DNA of 64,000 nt, taken from Rheinheimera sp. 4Y26. GTDB lineage: Bacteria; Pseudomonadota; Gammaproteobacteria; Enterobacterales; Alteromonadaceae. Where the stretch lies: positions 62,001 through 126,000 of the forward strand of contig NZ_JAOBWS010000004.1 of the NCBI RefSeq assembly GCF_025245835.1. The letters are read 5' to 3'. Shown here in pieces: positions 10,527-20,059 of the stretch; the stretch's first letter is position 1, and every line of letters begins with the position of its first letter. The translations under genes and the position numbers were made by a program. A model generated the notes under the pieces. It was given only the letters and a program-made list of their open reading frames with translations, had not been told where the DNA came from and searched no databases.

Positions 10527-11018
10527 GTGCTTTATATTGTGATGTTAGGTGGCCGTCACGCGGCGGCAAAAATTGAAGTGCATGATGTTGTTTTTGCCTG
10601 TGGTGATAATTTGCAACAGATTTATCCACAATTGCGTGAGCAGTGGTTTGGCAGTGCCGAAGGTTTACATATAGATTCCTGGATGGCGGTAGACGGTGTT
10701 GGACAATACAAAGTGAGCTTCAGCCAACAAGCGCCAGCAGCAGGCGAACTCAGATTATTTTTTATTAATCTGGGCGGTTATCAGCCCGGACAGTTTGGTG
10801 AAGAACATCGCTATTTACTGGTGGTTGCCAAAGACAAAAGCAGCGCCAAACAAGAAGGCAAAACCATGCTGGCGGTACATTGGGAAAAGCCACATACGGA
10901 CAATCTGTGGGATTTAGATGATTGTATTGCAATCGACAATATTGCCGGGCGTTATATCAAACTGACAGTGGAACCACACCTGGGTATCCAACAGCAAAAC
11001 GATTATATTTTGCTGTGA
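10527..11018 (+). CDS. DUF1543 family protein
   Basis: Conserved protein of unknown function, 163 residues. The N-terminus (MLYIVMLGGRHAAAKIEVHD) and the segment HIDSWMAVDGVGQYKV are what I recall of the DUF1543 family. No signal peptide or membrane segment, so it is probably cytoplasmic. The start is a GTG at 10527, six bases after an AAGGAAG ribosome binding site. It sits alone between the collagenase operon and the bZIP-like gene; context gives no function. Confidence 0.82.
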   Translation: MLYIVMLGGRHAAAKIEVHDVVFACGDNLQQIYPQLREQWFGSAEGLHIDSWMAVDGVGQYKVSFSQQAPAAGELRLFFINLGGYQPGQFGEEHRYLLVVAKDKSSAKQEGKTMLAVHWEKPHTDNLWDLDDCIAIDNIAGRYIKLTVEPHLGIQQQNDYILL

Positions 11019-11365
11019 CAGAATAAAATCAGCCAATTGCAACGCGATATTTAAAACCAAGCAGCAACGCAGTTGGCCGCTGTGGCGGAGCATTCCTGAA
11101 AGACGAGGTGACTGATAATGCGTATGACGCATTTAAATATTAAAATACTGAATTTAACATAATATACATTATGGGATATTATTGATTTGCATACTGACCT
11201 ACAAAACCTGCAGTTCCATACTCTTTTTAGGGTTTATTGGTGTAATACCTATTTTATATGCATGGCTTATACATTTTCTAAATAGAGCCATCGTTTTTAT
11301 CAAAAATTACTTGTTACGTAACTGATGTTCTATACTTGGGCAAAATCGAAAAACTTGAGTTTTAT
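11019..11365. other. AT-rich intergenic region upstream of bZIP-like gene
   Basis: No convincing ORF. A hairpin AATGCGT/ACGCATT (11117-11133) is followed by AT-rich DNA. A perfect palindrome GTTACGTAAC lies at 11313-11322, just upstream of a TATACT -10-like hexamer (11331-11336). Its base composition is clearly more AT-rich than the flanking genes, which hints at acquired DNA. Confidence 0.55.
11313..11322. promoter_or_regulatory. GTTACGTAAC palindrome in promoter region
   Basis: A perfect 10-bp inverted repeat eight bases upstream of a TATACT -10-like hexamer at 11331-11336. The identical 10-mer recurs inside the downstream coding region at 11482-11491. Candidate autoregulatory operator; speculative. 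Confidence 0.35.
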
Positions 11366-11872
11366 ATGGCACTTAGTAACGCAGAACGACAGCGTAATTA
11401 TCGCAAAAGACGTAATGTCGAATTGGTAAATGCAAAAACATTACGTGATGAGCATGTCGGACTTGTGGCGGAACTTGAGAAGTTACGTAACGAAAATAAT
11501 GTGTTAAAACAAGAGATCAAGACGCTTAATAAAAAAATTGCCGGGATGGAGCTTGATAGCAACAATACTATAGCTGCAACCACAGTTGCTTATGATGAAC
11601 GTTTAGCTGTACTTCGGATCCCGCTGCAATATCACAAAGTGTATGCAACATCACAGCCGGATGCTGAATTTACCAGAATAACGCCCCAGCTTTGGGTACG
11701 ATCCAAAGGTGTTCCTAATTATAAGTTTGCCTACCGATTGGTGCTGCTCCAAATAGGCAACAGATATTTGTTAGAGTTAAGGCCGCCGCTGGATAAAAAA
11801 TCTGAAGAAAAACTACAGTCGTTTATCACCTGGCGGGAAATGGAGGATTATATCAAGGAGCGTGGGCTTTAG
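11366..11872 (+). CDS. Unknown protein with N-terminal basic region and leucine zipper
   Basis: I do not recognise a characterised family for this 168-residue protein. The N-terminus MALSNAERQRNYRKRR is of a type met in uncharacterised, often mobile-element-linked, bacterial proteins. It is strongly basic and is followed by a clear coiled coil. In LVAELEKLRNENNVLKQEIK and on to KIAG, leucines recur every seven residues (five heptads, the last Met), and an Asn occupies one core a position as in GCN4. The C-terminal half (about residues 85-168) looks globular and is unassigned. I chose the ATG at 11366; a TTG at 11336 would add 10 residues. DNA binding is inferred from layout only. Confidence 0.72.
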   Translation: MALSNAERQRNYRKRRNVELVNAKTLRDEHVGLVAELEKLRNENNVLKQEIKTLNKKIAGMELDSNNTIAATTVAYDERLAVLRIPLQYHKVYATSQPDAEFTRITPQLWVRSKGVPNYKFAYRLVLLQIGNRYLLELRPPLDKKSEEKLQSFITWREMEDYIKERGL

Positions 11873-11952
11873 CTGTTAGCTCTGAACTTCGAAGTGCCAC
11901 ACCCAGATGCTATCTGGCAGCCCCTGCTCTGCCGGGTCCGCTGAAACAAAGT

Positions 11953-13677
11953 TCAGGCTGCTTTGATACCAACCTGCAAAATTTCGTCTTTGTCATTCAG
12001 TTGCCGTACTGTGAGTATCAGTTGGTCCAGTTGCAGGCTGTCGCCGACCACCACACGGCGATGGAAGCGATCTGTGATGTATTCTGATAATGACTGTTGT
12101 GGGTTTAACTCGCCAAAGTCTATGGTGTAAAACGCAGCAAGTTCTGCCAACAGGATCTGGCCATTTAAGACAAATTCACCAAAGAAGTCTTGCCTGTTTA
12201 GGGACGCTGTGGCGGCATAACTGGATAAAACATCGCTTAAATAAGCTGTATCGGCGGCTTTGGCCAGTACCATCAGAGTATCATTTGCTTTAAACAAGGC
12301 ACAGTTTGTGCTTTGTATCCATTCGCCCTGACGAATGATGCCAAGAAACTGAACTGTGTCCGGCACCGGCAATTGCTGCCATTCGGTTTCAATCACAGAG
12401 GAGTCTGCGCCTACTTTATAAGCAATTAGCTGCAGTATATCGTTGCTCGGAACTGCCTCCAACGGCATCACATGATCGGGTTTTGGTGACTTTGGCACCT
12501 GCAGTTTTAACCAGCGCGCCACGGGCGCTATGGACCAGCCCTGGATCAACAAAGAAACGATCACCACAAAAAATGCCACGTTAAAATATAAATCGTGGTT
12601 TGGTACACCGGCCAGCCATGGGATCAGTGCAAGAATAATAGGCACTGCCCCTCTTAAGCCAACCCAGCTGATAAATATCTGATCATGTGCCGGAAATCTG
12701 AATGGCACCAGACTCAAAATTACGGCAAGCGGCCTTGCCAGAAAAATCATCACTAAAGCCAGCAACAAAGCCGGAACTGCGTATTGCAGCAGTTTTGCCG
12801 GTGCCACCAGTAAACCCAGCATCAGAAACATCACTATCTGACTGAGCCAGGCCAGACCATCGTGCATACGCAAAATAGATTGCAACTGAGCCAGCCGCGC
12901 ACTGCCAATCAACACGCCGGCCAGATACACAGCCAGAAATCCGCTGCCACCGAACTGGTTGGTAACCGCAAATAGAAAAAGTGCATAAGAAACAGCAAAT
13001 AACGGAAAAAAGGCAGCACCAAGCGCTAAACGCCGGCAAAGCCAGATAAAGGATTTGCCACCAAGATAACCCGCTAGAGCACCAACAACTGCCTGCTGCA
13101 AAAACGTCATCGCCAATTGCCAATCCAGACTGGCGTTACCTGCAACTACACTCACCAGAGTAAATGTCAGCATTACGGCCATGGGGTCATTACTACCAGA
13201 CTCAATTTCAAGAGTGGAAGCCACCCGCTCTTTTATATTGAGCCCGGCCGACTGAAAGATGGAAAACACCGCTGCTGCATCGGTGGAACTCAGGATAGCC
13301 CCCAGTAACAATCCTTCTAATAAACTGAGGTTGAATAACCAGGTTGCAGCTACACCAAGTACGGCACAAGTGATTAATACACCCACACTAGCTAATGTTG
13401 CTGCCGGTGCTAAGACCACTTTGAATCTGTCCGGTGGTGTGCGCATCCCACCGTCAAACAGAATAATCACCAAGGCCACTGAGCCAATCAGCAAGGCCGT
13501 ATCAGGAGATGAAAAACGGATGCCAAGCAGGCCATCTTCGCCTGCCAGCATGCCAATAACCAGGAAGATTAATAATAACGGCGCACCGAAGCGCGCCGAA
13601 ATTAAAGTAGCGATAATACTAAGCGAAAACAGCGCGCCGGCAATCAGAATACTGAGGTTCACTGCATCCAATAGCAC
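11953..13677 (-). CDS. nhaP2: Potassium/proton antiporter, CPA1 family
   Basis: K+(Na+)/H+ antiporter of the inner membrane, 574 residues, matching NhaP2/CvrA. About twelve hydrophobic segments fill residues 5-390, with family stretches VIILFDGGMRTP, LSSTDAAAVFSIF and ESGSNDPMAVMLT, where the acidic residues are the expected ion-binding site. After the membrane domain comes a RCK_C/TrkA-C-like domain (roughly 405-490) and a short CorC/HlyC-like tail. It begins five bases after the pyrF stop and so is probably the last gene of the lapA-lapB-pyrF unit. Likely role: potassium and pH homeostasis. Confidence 0.92.
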   Translation of the reverse strand: MLLDAVNLSILIAGALFSLSIIATLISARFGAPLLLIFLVIGMLAGEDGLLGIRFSSPDTALLIGSVALVIILFDGGMRTPPDRFKVVLAPAATLASVGVLITCAVLGVAATWLFNLSLLEGLLLGAILSSTDAAAVFSIFQSAGLNIKERVASTLEIESGSNDPMAVMLTFTLVSVVAGNASLDWQLAMTFLQQAVVGALAGYLGGKSFIWLCRRLALGAAFFPLFAVSYALFLFAVTNQFGGSGFLAVYLAGVLIGSARLAQLQSILRMHDGLAWLSQIVMFLMLGLLVAPAKLLQYAVPALLLALVMIFLARPLAVILSLVPFRFPAHDQIFISWVGLRGAVPIILALIPWLAGVPNHDLYFNVAFFVVIVSLLIQGWSIAPVARWLKLQVPKSPKPDHVMPLEAVPSNDILQLIAYKVGADSSVIETEWQQLPVPDTVQFLGIIRQGEWIQSTNCALFKANDTLMVLAKAADTAYLSDVLSSYAATASLNRQDFFGEFVLNGQILLAELAAFYTIDFGELNPQQSLSEYITDRFHRRVVVGDSLQLDQLILTVRQLNDKDEILQVGIKAA

Positions 13678-13682
13678 ATCCT

Positions 13683-14387
13683 TTATTGCGGGAGTTGAAT
13701 TTCCTGATAAATGGTTTGCAATGCGGCCAGTGGATCTGATGCTTTGGTAATGGGGCGCCCTATCACCATGTAATCAACGCCTGCAGCCAGCGCTTCTTTG
13801 GGACTCATCACCCGTTTTTGATCGTCAGCCGTGGCAAATGATGGTCTGATCCCCGGCGTCACCAAACAAAAATCCTGACCAAACTGTCGTTTTAGCATTT
13901 GAGCTTCCTGGGCTGAACACACCACACCATCAAGGCCAGTTTGTTTTGTTAAGCCTGCCAGATGCTCCACCTGTTCGGCCACACTGCGATTGATGCCGAG
14001 CTCAGTTAAATCTGTTTGTTCCATTGAAGTTAGCACAGTTACGGCAATTAACAGTGGCCGTTCAGCGCCATATCGCTGCAGCGCTTCACGGGCTGCAGCC
14101 ATCATACGAGTGCCGCCGCTGGCATGCACATTCACCATCCATACGCCGAGATCGGCGGCGGCTTGTACGGCCTTGGCAACTGTGTTTGGAATATCGTGGA
14201 ACTTTAAGTCCAGAAAGACTTCAAAACCGCGCTGATGTAATGTCTGAACAAAATCCGGACCAAAATGTGTGAACATTTCTTTGCCCACTTTTAACCGGCA
14301 TAAAGATGGATCCAGCCGGCTGACCAGGTCCAGCGCTGCAGCTTTTTGTTCAAAATCAAGGGCCACAACTATCGGGCTTTGTGCCAT
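13683..14387 (-). CDS. pyrF: Orotidine 5'-phosphate decarboxylase
   Basis: Last step of de novo UMP synthesis. The 234-residue length is normal. The catalytic Asp-Lys-Asp set is present: Lys33 in LKVGKEMF, and Asp60, Lys62 and Asp65 in LDLKFHDIP. The phosphate-binding region GIRPSF and the C-terminal VIGRPIT are intact. It follows lapB by 18 bases, the lapA-lapB-pyrF order known in Enterobacteria. Confidence 0.97.
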   Translation of the reverse strand: MAQSPIVVALDFEQKAAALDLVSRLDPSLCRLKVGKEMFTHFGPDFVQTLHQRGFEVFLDLKFHDIPNTVAKAVQAAADLGVWMVNVHASGGTRMMAAAREALQRYGAERPLLIAVTVLTSMEQTDLTELGINRSVAEQVEHLAGLTKQTGLDGVVCSAQEAQMLKRQFGQDFCLVTPGIRPSFATADDQKRVMSPKEALAAGVDYMVIGRPITKASDPLAALQTIYQEIQLPQ

Positions 14388-14405
14388 GTATAATTTCCTC
14401 TTTTA

Positions 14406-15536
14406 CTAACGGCCATCAATGCCGCTTAAAGGTTCAACAGTTTCCCATTGCTGGCATGATGGACATAACCAATAAGCTTGCCGCGTTTTAAAACCACAAT
14501 TGCGGCAGCTAAACAAAATTTTAGTTTCCAGATAAGCGTTAACCATTTGTTCAATAGAATGCAGTGCAGCCCGATGCTCCGGCTCAGTGATTTGGCGAAG
14601 TTGCAGTAACCGCTGGAATAAACGGATGCTGGGTTGTTGCTGCAGCTTTTCCAATAGCAGTTGCTCCCCTGCTGCCGGCGAGCCGGTTTGCACCAACCAG
14701 TCGGCCAAATAGATAGTGGCAGTAATGTTTTTATGCTGATGCGCAAGCTGACTAAGAAGCTGATACCAATCTTGTGCCGGTAACTGGCATTGAATCAAGC
14801 CCGGCAACACTTCTGCCGACCATTGTGGTTTTTGTGTCAACACAGCCCTAAAAGCCACTGCGGCTTCGTCAAGTTGCTGCTGTTGTAACAACAATTGCGC
14901 CAGCTGCATTTTTGGCCGGATTGACTGCGGGTACTGTTGAGTTAACAGCCTCAAGGCAAAAGCATCCAGCGGTTTTTTAGTATCCTGACAACGCATATTG
15001 CTAATGGCAATACGGAGTGACTTCGAATCGGTTTTATCCACTTCATGGGCAAAAGATGCTGCTTTATGCCAGTCATGGGTTGCAATGAACAGGCTAAACA
15101 GTTGTTTTAGTGCTTTTTCACGTAGCGCATCAGTACTGACCAGTGCTGTTAATAACAGCTCTGCCCTGTCATACAAACCGGCGGAATAATAGTCGTTTGC
15201 CAGTTCCAGTTGAATTTGTTGTGCCTGATGTTTTGGCAACTTTAATTGATGTAGTTTTTCGTGAATGCGGATAGCTTTATCCCAGTCGCCCCTGCGGCGG
15301 AACAAATTCGCCAGCGCCAGATAAGTATCAATAGTTGCAGCTTCAATATCCAGCAGCTGCAATAATTGTTCTATCGCTTTATCTTCTTGATCGGTGAGAA
15401 GGAAATTAAGGCCGGACGACAGGTTTTTTGCAACACTTGCTTTGCCTTTTAACTCTTCACGGCGAAGACTGTTTCTGCCATAAAACCAACCGTAAGCGGC
15501 GGCAACAGGCAGTAACAGGAAAAGCAATTCAAGCAT
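14406..15536 (-). CDS. lapB: Lipopolysaccharide assembly protein LapB
   Basis: Inner-membrane-anchored cytoplasmic TPR protein (376 residues) that with FtsH controls LpxC turnover and so LPS synthesis. An N-terminal membrane anchor (LLFLLLPVAAAYGWFYG) is followed by about nine TPR units between residues 40 and 330. The C-terminal rubredoxin-like metal site is intact: Cys344, Cys347, Cys358 and Cys361 in a CxxC-x10-CxxC layout. It lies five bases after lapA, as in E. coli yciS-yciM. Confidence 0.95.
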   Translation of the reverse strand: MLELLFLLLPVAAAYGWFYGRNSLRREELKGKASVAKNLSSGLNFLLTDQEDKAIEQLLQLLDIEAATIDTYLALANLFRRRGDWDKAIRIHEKLHQLKLPKHQAQQIQLELANDYYSAGLYDRAELLLTALVSTDALREKALKQLFSLFIATHDWHKAASFAHEVDKTDSKSLRIAISNMRCQDTKKPLDAFALRLLTQQYPQSIRPKMQLAQLLLQQQQLDEAAVAFRAVLTQKPQWSAEVLPGLIQCQLPAQDWYQLLSQLAHQHKNITATIYLADWLVQTGSPAAGEQLLLEKLQQQPSIRLFQRLLQLRQITEPEHRAALHSIEQMVNAYLETKILFSCRNCGFKTRQAYWLCPSCQQWETVEPLSGIDGR

Positions 15537-15541
15537 AGGGG

Positions 15542-15790
15542 TCAGGTCTTGCTGATAGCTTTAGAAAACCAGCGTTTGGTTTTGAGTTTTATCAGAATAG
15601 ACAAAGATAAGCTTAAGCCTATGGCAAAGCCGAGTAACAGAAACAGCAGGGCAATATCCACAACCCGCAACTCAGCTTTGGCAATAAAATAGTTGAGTTC
15701 AGCTGCTTGCTGATTAATGGAACCAAAAAACAGGCCAACCACTACCAGAGCAACAAAACATAAAATGTAAATCAGTTTTCTCAAACCCAA
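15542..15790 (-). CDS. lapA: Lipopolysaccharide assembly protein LapA
   Basis: An 82-residue inner-membrane protein with two transmembrane segments (LIYILCFVALVVVGLFFG and IALLFLLLGFAIGLSLSL) and a basic cytoplasmic tail. It is the DUF1049 partner of LapB, which it directly precedes. Identification rests on size, topology and gene order. Confidence 0.9.
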   Translation of the reverse strand: MGLRKLIYILCFVALVVVGLFFGSINQQAAELNYFIAKAELRVVDIALLFLLLGFAIGLSLSLSILIKLKTKRWFSKAISKT

Positions 15791-15833
15791 CTCCGTTTGT
15801 ACTCAGCTTGCGCTGGTACCAAAACTTCCCTGA

Positions 15834-16118
15834 TCAGGTGTTTTCTTTGACGCGGTCGCGTAACTCTTTACCTGGTTTAAAATGCGGAACATATTTACCG
15901 TCAAGTTCAACCTTGTCACCCGTTTTTGGGTTACGGCCAACACGTGGCGCGCGGTAATGCAGAGAAAAACTACCAAAACCACGGATTTCAATACGTTCAT
16001 TTGCAGCTAAAGAACCGGCCATTTGTTCCAGAATTTCTTTGACTGAGGATTCAACATCTTTGACTTGGACGTGAGGAAAATCACTTGCGAGCTTTTCAAT
16101 CAATTCAGATTTGGTCAT
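15834..16118 (-). CDS. ihfB: Integration host factor subunit beta
   Basis: Small DNA-bending protein (94 residues) that pairs with IHF-alpha. The HU/IHF signature is clear: [20 protein letters not shown], with the DNA-intercalating Pro in the RNPKTG arm. [10 protein letters not shown] at the N-terminus is typical of IHF-beta. It follows rpsA, the conserved cmk-rpsA-ihfB order; a hairpin sits in the 73-base gap. Confidence 0.97.
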   Translation of the reverse strand: MTKSELIEKLASDFPHVQVKDVESSVKEILEQMAGSLAANERIEIRGFGSFSLHYRAPRVGRNPKTGDKVELDGKYVPHFKPGKELRDRVKENT

Positions 16119-16150
16119 AGACCCTCCGCTACAATGTGGTCTGGAGAATT

Positions 16151-16174
16151 CGGCTGGGGCTTACACCCCAACCG
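16151..16174 (-). other. Hairpin between rpsA and ihfB
   Basis: The arms CGGTTGGGG and CCCCAGCCG (minus strand) form a 9-bp stem with one G-U pair and a 6-base loop. There is no T-run after it, so it more likely protects or processes the rpsA message than ends transcription. Confidence 0.5.
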
Positions 16175-16191
16175 ATTTACTTCAGCATTAA

Positions 16192-17868
16192 TTAGTCAGC
16201 TTTCTGAGCTGCTTTGAATGCTTCAGCCATTGCATTGCCACCAAAGTCAGCATCATCTTGCTTCTTGATAGAATCCATAGCTTCTTTTTCTTCAGCTTCG
16301 AACTTGGCTTTGATTGACAGGCTGATTACGCGGTTTTTGCGATCAACACCCATCAGACGAGCTTCAACTTCTTCACCTACTTTCAGTACTGTTGATGCAT
16401 CTTCGATACGCTCACGAGCGATGTCTGATACACGAACATAACCTTCAACGCCGCCTTCCAGCATTACTGTAGCGCCTTTAGCGTCAACAGCAGTTACGTT
16501 GCCTTTAACGATAGCACCTTTTTTGTTATCAGCAAGGTAGCCGTTGAACGGATCTTCGTCTAATTGCTTGATGCCTAAAGAGATACGCTCGCGCTCTGGG
16601 TCAACTTGCAGTACAACGGCAGAAACTTCGTCACCTTTCTTGAATTCGCGAACTGCGTCTTCACCGGTAGAGTTCCAGCTGATGTCTGATAAGTGAACCA
16701 GACCGTCGATACCACCGTCCAGACCGATAAAGATACCGAAGTCAGTGATTGACTTGATCTTGCCAGAAACGCGGTCACCCTTGTTGAAGCCCTTAGCGAA
16801 CTCTTCCCATGGGTTAGCTTTACACTGTTTCAGACCTAAAGAAATACGACGACGTTCTTCGTCGATTTCCAGAACCATCACTTCCACTGAGTCACCTAAG
16901 TTAACAACTTTAGATGGGTGGATGTTTTTGTTGGTCCAGTCCATTTCTGAAACGTGTACTAAGCCTTCAACGCCTTCTTCGATTTCAACGAAGCAGCCGT
17001 AGTCAGTCAGGTTAGTTACACGACCAGTGATCTTCGCACCTTCTGGGTAACGAGATGCGATAGCTGCCCACGGATCTTCGCCCATCTGTTTCAGGCCCAG
17101 AGAAACACGCTGCTTCTCACGGTCGAATTTCAGAACTTTTACCGGGATCTCGTCGCCAACATTGACGATTTCGCTTGGGTGCTTCACGCGTTTCCAAGCC
17201 ATGTCAGTGATGTGCAGTAAGCCGTCTACGCCACCTAAGTCAACGAATGCACCGTAGTCAGTCAGGTTCTTAACGATACCCTTAACTTCCATGCCTTCTT
17301 CCAGGTTTTGTAACAGCGTATCGCGCTCAGCACTGCTTTCAGATTCGATCACAGCACGACGTGAAACAACAACGTTGTTGCGCTTCTGGTCTAATTTGAT
17401 AACTTTGAACTCAAGTTCTTTGTGTTCTAAGTGCAGAGTGTCGCGTACCGGACGTACATCGACTAATGAACCAGGCAGGAATGCACGGATACCGTCAACT
17501 TCGACAGTGAAACCGCCTTTAACTTTGCCAGTGATAACACCGATAACGGTAACTTTGTCTTCACAGGCTTTTTCCAGGCGTACCCAGGATTCGTGACGTT
17601 TGGCTTTCTCGCGAGACAGCAGAGTCTCACCGAAACCATCTTCAACTGCATCCAGAGCTACGTCGATGATATCACCAACGTTCACTTCAACTTCGCCAGC
17701 CAGGTTTTTGAATTGTTCAACCGGGATCGCAGCTTCAGATTTCAGACCGGCATCAACCAGTACTACGTCTTTATGGATAGCTACGATAGTGCCCTTAACG
17801 ATTGAACCTGGGCGAGTTTCGATAGTCTTGAGGCTTTCCTCAAATAATTGTGCAAAATTTTCAGTCAT
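16192..17868 (-). CDS. rpsA: 30S ribosomal protein S1
   Basis: mRNA-binding ribosomal protein needed for initiation on most messages. The 558-residue length matches the gammaproteobacterial protein with six S1 (OB-fold) domains. The repeats are visible, for example [38 protein letters not shown] and [18 protein letters not shown], each closing with a VSLGLKQ-type segment. Its leader (17869-17970) would be the place for autoregulation, but I see no decisive structure. It lies between cmk and ihfB. Confidence 0.98.
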   Translation of the reverse strand: MTENFAQLFEESLKTIETRPGSIVKGTIVAIHKDVVLVDAGLKSEAAIPVEQFKNLAGEVEVNVGDIIDVALDAVEDGFGETLLSREKAKRHESWVRLEKACEDKVTVIGVITGKVKGGFTVEVDGIRAFLPGSLVDVRPVRDTLHLEHKELEFKVIKLDQKRNNVVVSRRAVIESESSAERDTLLQNLEEGMEVKGIVKNLTDYGAFVDLGGVDGLLHITDMAWKRVKHPSEIVNVGDEIPVKVLKFDREKQRVSLGLKQMGEDPWAAIASRYPEGAKITGRVTNLTDYGCFVEIEEGVEGLVHVSEMDWTNKNIHPSKVVNLGDSVEVMVLEIDEERRRISLGLKQCKANPWEEFAKGFNKGDRVSGKIKSITDFGIFIGLDGGIDGLVHLSDISWNSTGEDAVREFKKGDEVSAVVLQVDPERERISLGIKQLDEDPFNGYLADNKKGAIVKGNVTAVDAKGATVMLEGGVEGYVRVSDIARERIEDASTVLKVGEEVEARLMGVDRKNRVISLSIKAKFEAEEKEAMDSIKKQDDADFGGNAMAEAFKAAQKAD

Positions 17869-17970
17869 TTTTCACTGTTTCAGTTAGTTGCACCACTTTG
17901 CATCCAAATAAAGTGGGGTTGCTTAATTTACCGTTAACATTCCTTGTCAGCGGCTGTCCAAAGTGAAGGC

Positions 17971-18654
17971 TCAGGCCTGGTTCAATTGCTTCTTTACAAA
18001 GCTCAGAACCTCTTCCAACACTTGATCAATGGTTTTGCTGGTCGAATCCAGTAAGTAGGCGTCGTCTGCCGGTTTTAACGGCGCGACTGCGCGATTCATA
18101 TCGCGCTCATCTCTTGCCTGAATTTCGCTCAAAAGGTCGCCGATGTTAACATCAAGACCCTTTTGTTTCAACTCTAAATAACGCCGGTTGGCGCGCTCTT
18201 GAGGGGCGGCCGTCAGGAATATTTTCACTTCTGCACCAGGGAACACTACGGTGCCCATATCACGGCCATCGGCCACTAAACCCGGAGCTTCGCGAAAGGC
18301 GCGCTGACGGCGCAATAATGCTTCCCGCACCCTCGGTAAAGAGGCAATTTTAGACGCGACTGAGCCTACTTGCTCGGTGCGGATGGTATTGGTGACGTTT
18401 TCGCCTTCCAGCGTAATGCGTACGTTACATTGTTCGTCACAGTTAAACTGCACATCCAGATGAGCTGCCAGCGGTTGCAGTGCTTCTTCATCTTCAGGTG
18501 CAATATTGTGGTGAATGGCGGCAAGCGCTAAAACCCGGTAAATAGCGCCGCTGTCAAGCAAGTGCCAACCCAGCTTTTGCGCCACTAAACGGCAAATTGT
18601 GCCTTTGCCTGAACCACCAGGACCATCGATGGTAATTACCGGCGCATGCTGCAT
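17971..18654 (-). CDS. cmk: Cytidylate kinase
   Basis: Phosphorylates CMP/dCMP to the diphosphates. The P-loop GPGGSGKGT is at residues 11-19, and the CMP-binding segment [13 protein letters not shown] is near 130. The 227-residue length is normal. A GGAGG ribosome binding site precedes the ATG. It sits upstream of rpsA as in E. coli, and a hairpin lies between aroA and this gene. Confidence 0.97.
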   Translation of the reverse strand: MQHAPVITIDGPGGSGKGTICRLVAQKLGWHLLDSGAIYRVLALAAIHHNIAPEDEEALQPLAAHLDVQFNCDEQCNVRITLEGENVTNTIRTEQVGSVASKIASLPRVREALLRRQRAFREAPGLVADGRDMGTVVFPGAEVKIFLTAAPQERANRRYLELKQKGLDVNIGDLLSEIQARDERDMNRAVAPLKPADDAYLLDSTSKTIDQVLEEVLSFVKKQLNQA

Positions 18655-18671
18655 AGTGCCTCCATAAAATT

Positions 18672-18693
18672 CGCCACTTTTACTAAAGTGGCG
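18672..18693 (-). terminator. Hairpin between aroA and cmk, possible weak terminator
   Basis: A perfect 9-bp stem (CGCCACTTT/AAAGTGGCG) with a 4-base loop. On the minus strand it is followed by AATTTTATGGAGG, so the T-tract is short and runs straight into the cmk ribosome binding site. Partial termination or attenuation between aroA and cmk is plausible. Confidence 0.5.
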
Positions 18694-18769
18694 GCATTAT
18701 ACAGACAATCGTGACAAAAAGCGCGGTTTTCCCAATAAATTACAAGGTGTTACCGCGTAACTTTTTGGG

Positions 18770-20059
18770 TTACGCGTTTTGTGAAGTTAATGCTGCAAAC
18801 ACTTCAAAATATTGAGGAAAGGTTTTGCGGGTACAGTCCGGATCTTCAATGGTTATGCCCGTTTTGGCAAAGGCCAGTAGCGAAAAACACATGGCCATCC
18901 GATGATCGTTATAGGTGGCAATACTGGCATGCTGAATTTCTGCTGGTGGCTCAATCCGGATATAATCCTGACCTTCTTCCACTATAGCGCCCACTTTGCG
19001 AAGTTCAGTTGCCATAGCCGCTAAACGGTCGGTTTCTTTAACCCGCCAGTTATATACATTGCTGATAAGCGTTGGCCCTTTGGCAAATAACGCCGTGGTG
19101 GCTATGGTCATGGCCGCATCCGGAATGGCGTTATAATCGCGGGAAATGCCGTTAAGCTGGTTTCGCGTAACCGAAATATAGTCAAAACCCCACTCAACTG
19201 TTGCCCCCATGGCTTCCAGTGCGTCGGCAAAATGAATATCCCCCTGCACGGCGTTTTTGCCAATGCCGGTGACTTTTACTGTACCACCGGCGATAGCGGC
19301 TGCTGCCAGGAAATAACTGGCAGATGATGCATCGCCCTCAACCAGAAAATCACCAGGTGACTGATATTGCTGCTTCCCGTACACAATAAAACGCTGGTAG
19401 TTGTCATTGTGCACTTCAACGCCAAAACGGCTCATCAGCGCCAGCGTAATATCAATATAAGGTTTGGATACCAGATCACCTTCAATCTCAATGACGGAGT
19501 CGCCCTGCAGTAACGGCGCCACCATCAAAACGGCTGTTAAAAACTGACTGGACACGCTGCCGTCAATTTTTACCGGGCCAGCCTTAAGTGCTTTGCCACG
19601 AATATGCAAAGGCGGATAATCTTTATTGCCCAGATATTCAATGTCACAGTGCCATTGTGCCAAAGCATCCACCAGATGGCCGATAGGACGCTCATACATC
19701 CGGGGTTCGCCTGTTAAAGTGACATCCACATCGGAAGCGGCTAATGCCGCTGTTAAAGGCCGCATGGCGGTGCCGGCATTGCCCAGATATAACTCATGTG
19801 GCGTATGCACAGAAAACAAAGCACCAAGCCCCTGCACCACACATTCAGTTTTCGTGTCAGACAGTTGGTAACTGACACCTAACTGCTTCAGAGCATTAAG
19901 CATATGTTCCACATCTTCACTGTGCAGTAAGTTGCTGATGCGGGTTTCGCCTTTGGCTAAAGCAGCCAGTAATAACACCCGGTTAGAAATGCTTTTTGAA
20001 CCTGGTAAATGCACAGTGCCCTGAGCTTTGGTCACATGGGATAAAATTAAACTTTTCAT
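18770..20059 (-). CDS. aroA: 5-enolpyruvylshikimate-3-phosphate synthase
   Basis: Sixth step of the shikimate pathway. 429 residues, normal for class I EPSPS. The N-terminal [17 protein letters not shown] holds the PEP/shikimate-3-P-binding Lys, [11 protein letters not shown] is the conserved glycine loop, and [14 protein letters not shown] lies in the C-terminal half. Gly96 and Pro101 equivalents are in the class I context. The start codon shares one base with the serC stop (TGATG), so serC-aroA are coupled, as in enteric bacteria. Confidence 0.97.
   Translation of the reverse strand: MKSLILSHVTKAQGTVHLPGSKSISNRVLLLAALAKGETRISNLLHSEDVEHMLNALKQLGVSYQLSDTKTECVVQGLGALFSVHTPHELYLGNAGTAMRPLTAALAASDVDVTLTGEPRMYERPIGHLVDALAQWHCDIEYLGNKDYPPLHIRGKALKAGPVKIDGSVSSQFLTAVLMVAPLLQGDSVIEIEGDLVSKPYIDITLALMSRFGVEVHNDNYQRFIVYGKQQYQSPGDFLVEGDASSASYFLAAAAIAGGTVKVTGIGKNAVQGDIHFADALEAMGATVEWGFDYISVTRNQLNGISRDYNAIPDAAMTIATTALFAKGPTLISNVYNWRVKETDRLAAMATELRKVGAIVEEGQDYIRIEPPAEIQHASIATYNDHRMAMCFSLLAFAKTGITIEDPDCTRKTFPQYFEVFAALTSQNA

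Noticed and set aside
11873-11952. Inverted repeat TGAACTT/AAGTTCA downstream of nhaP2
   Set aside because: The arms are 7 bases and about 60 apart, with no T-run; too weak to call a terminator.
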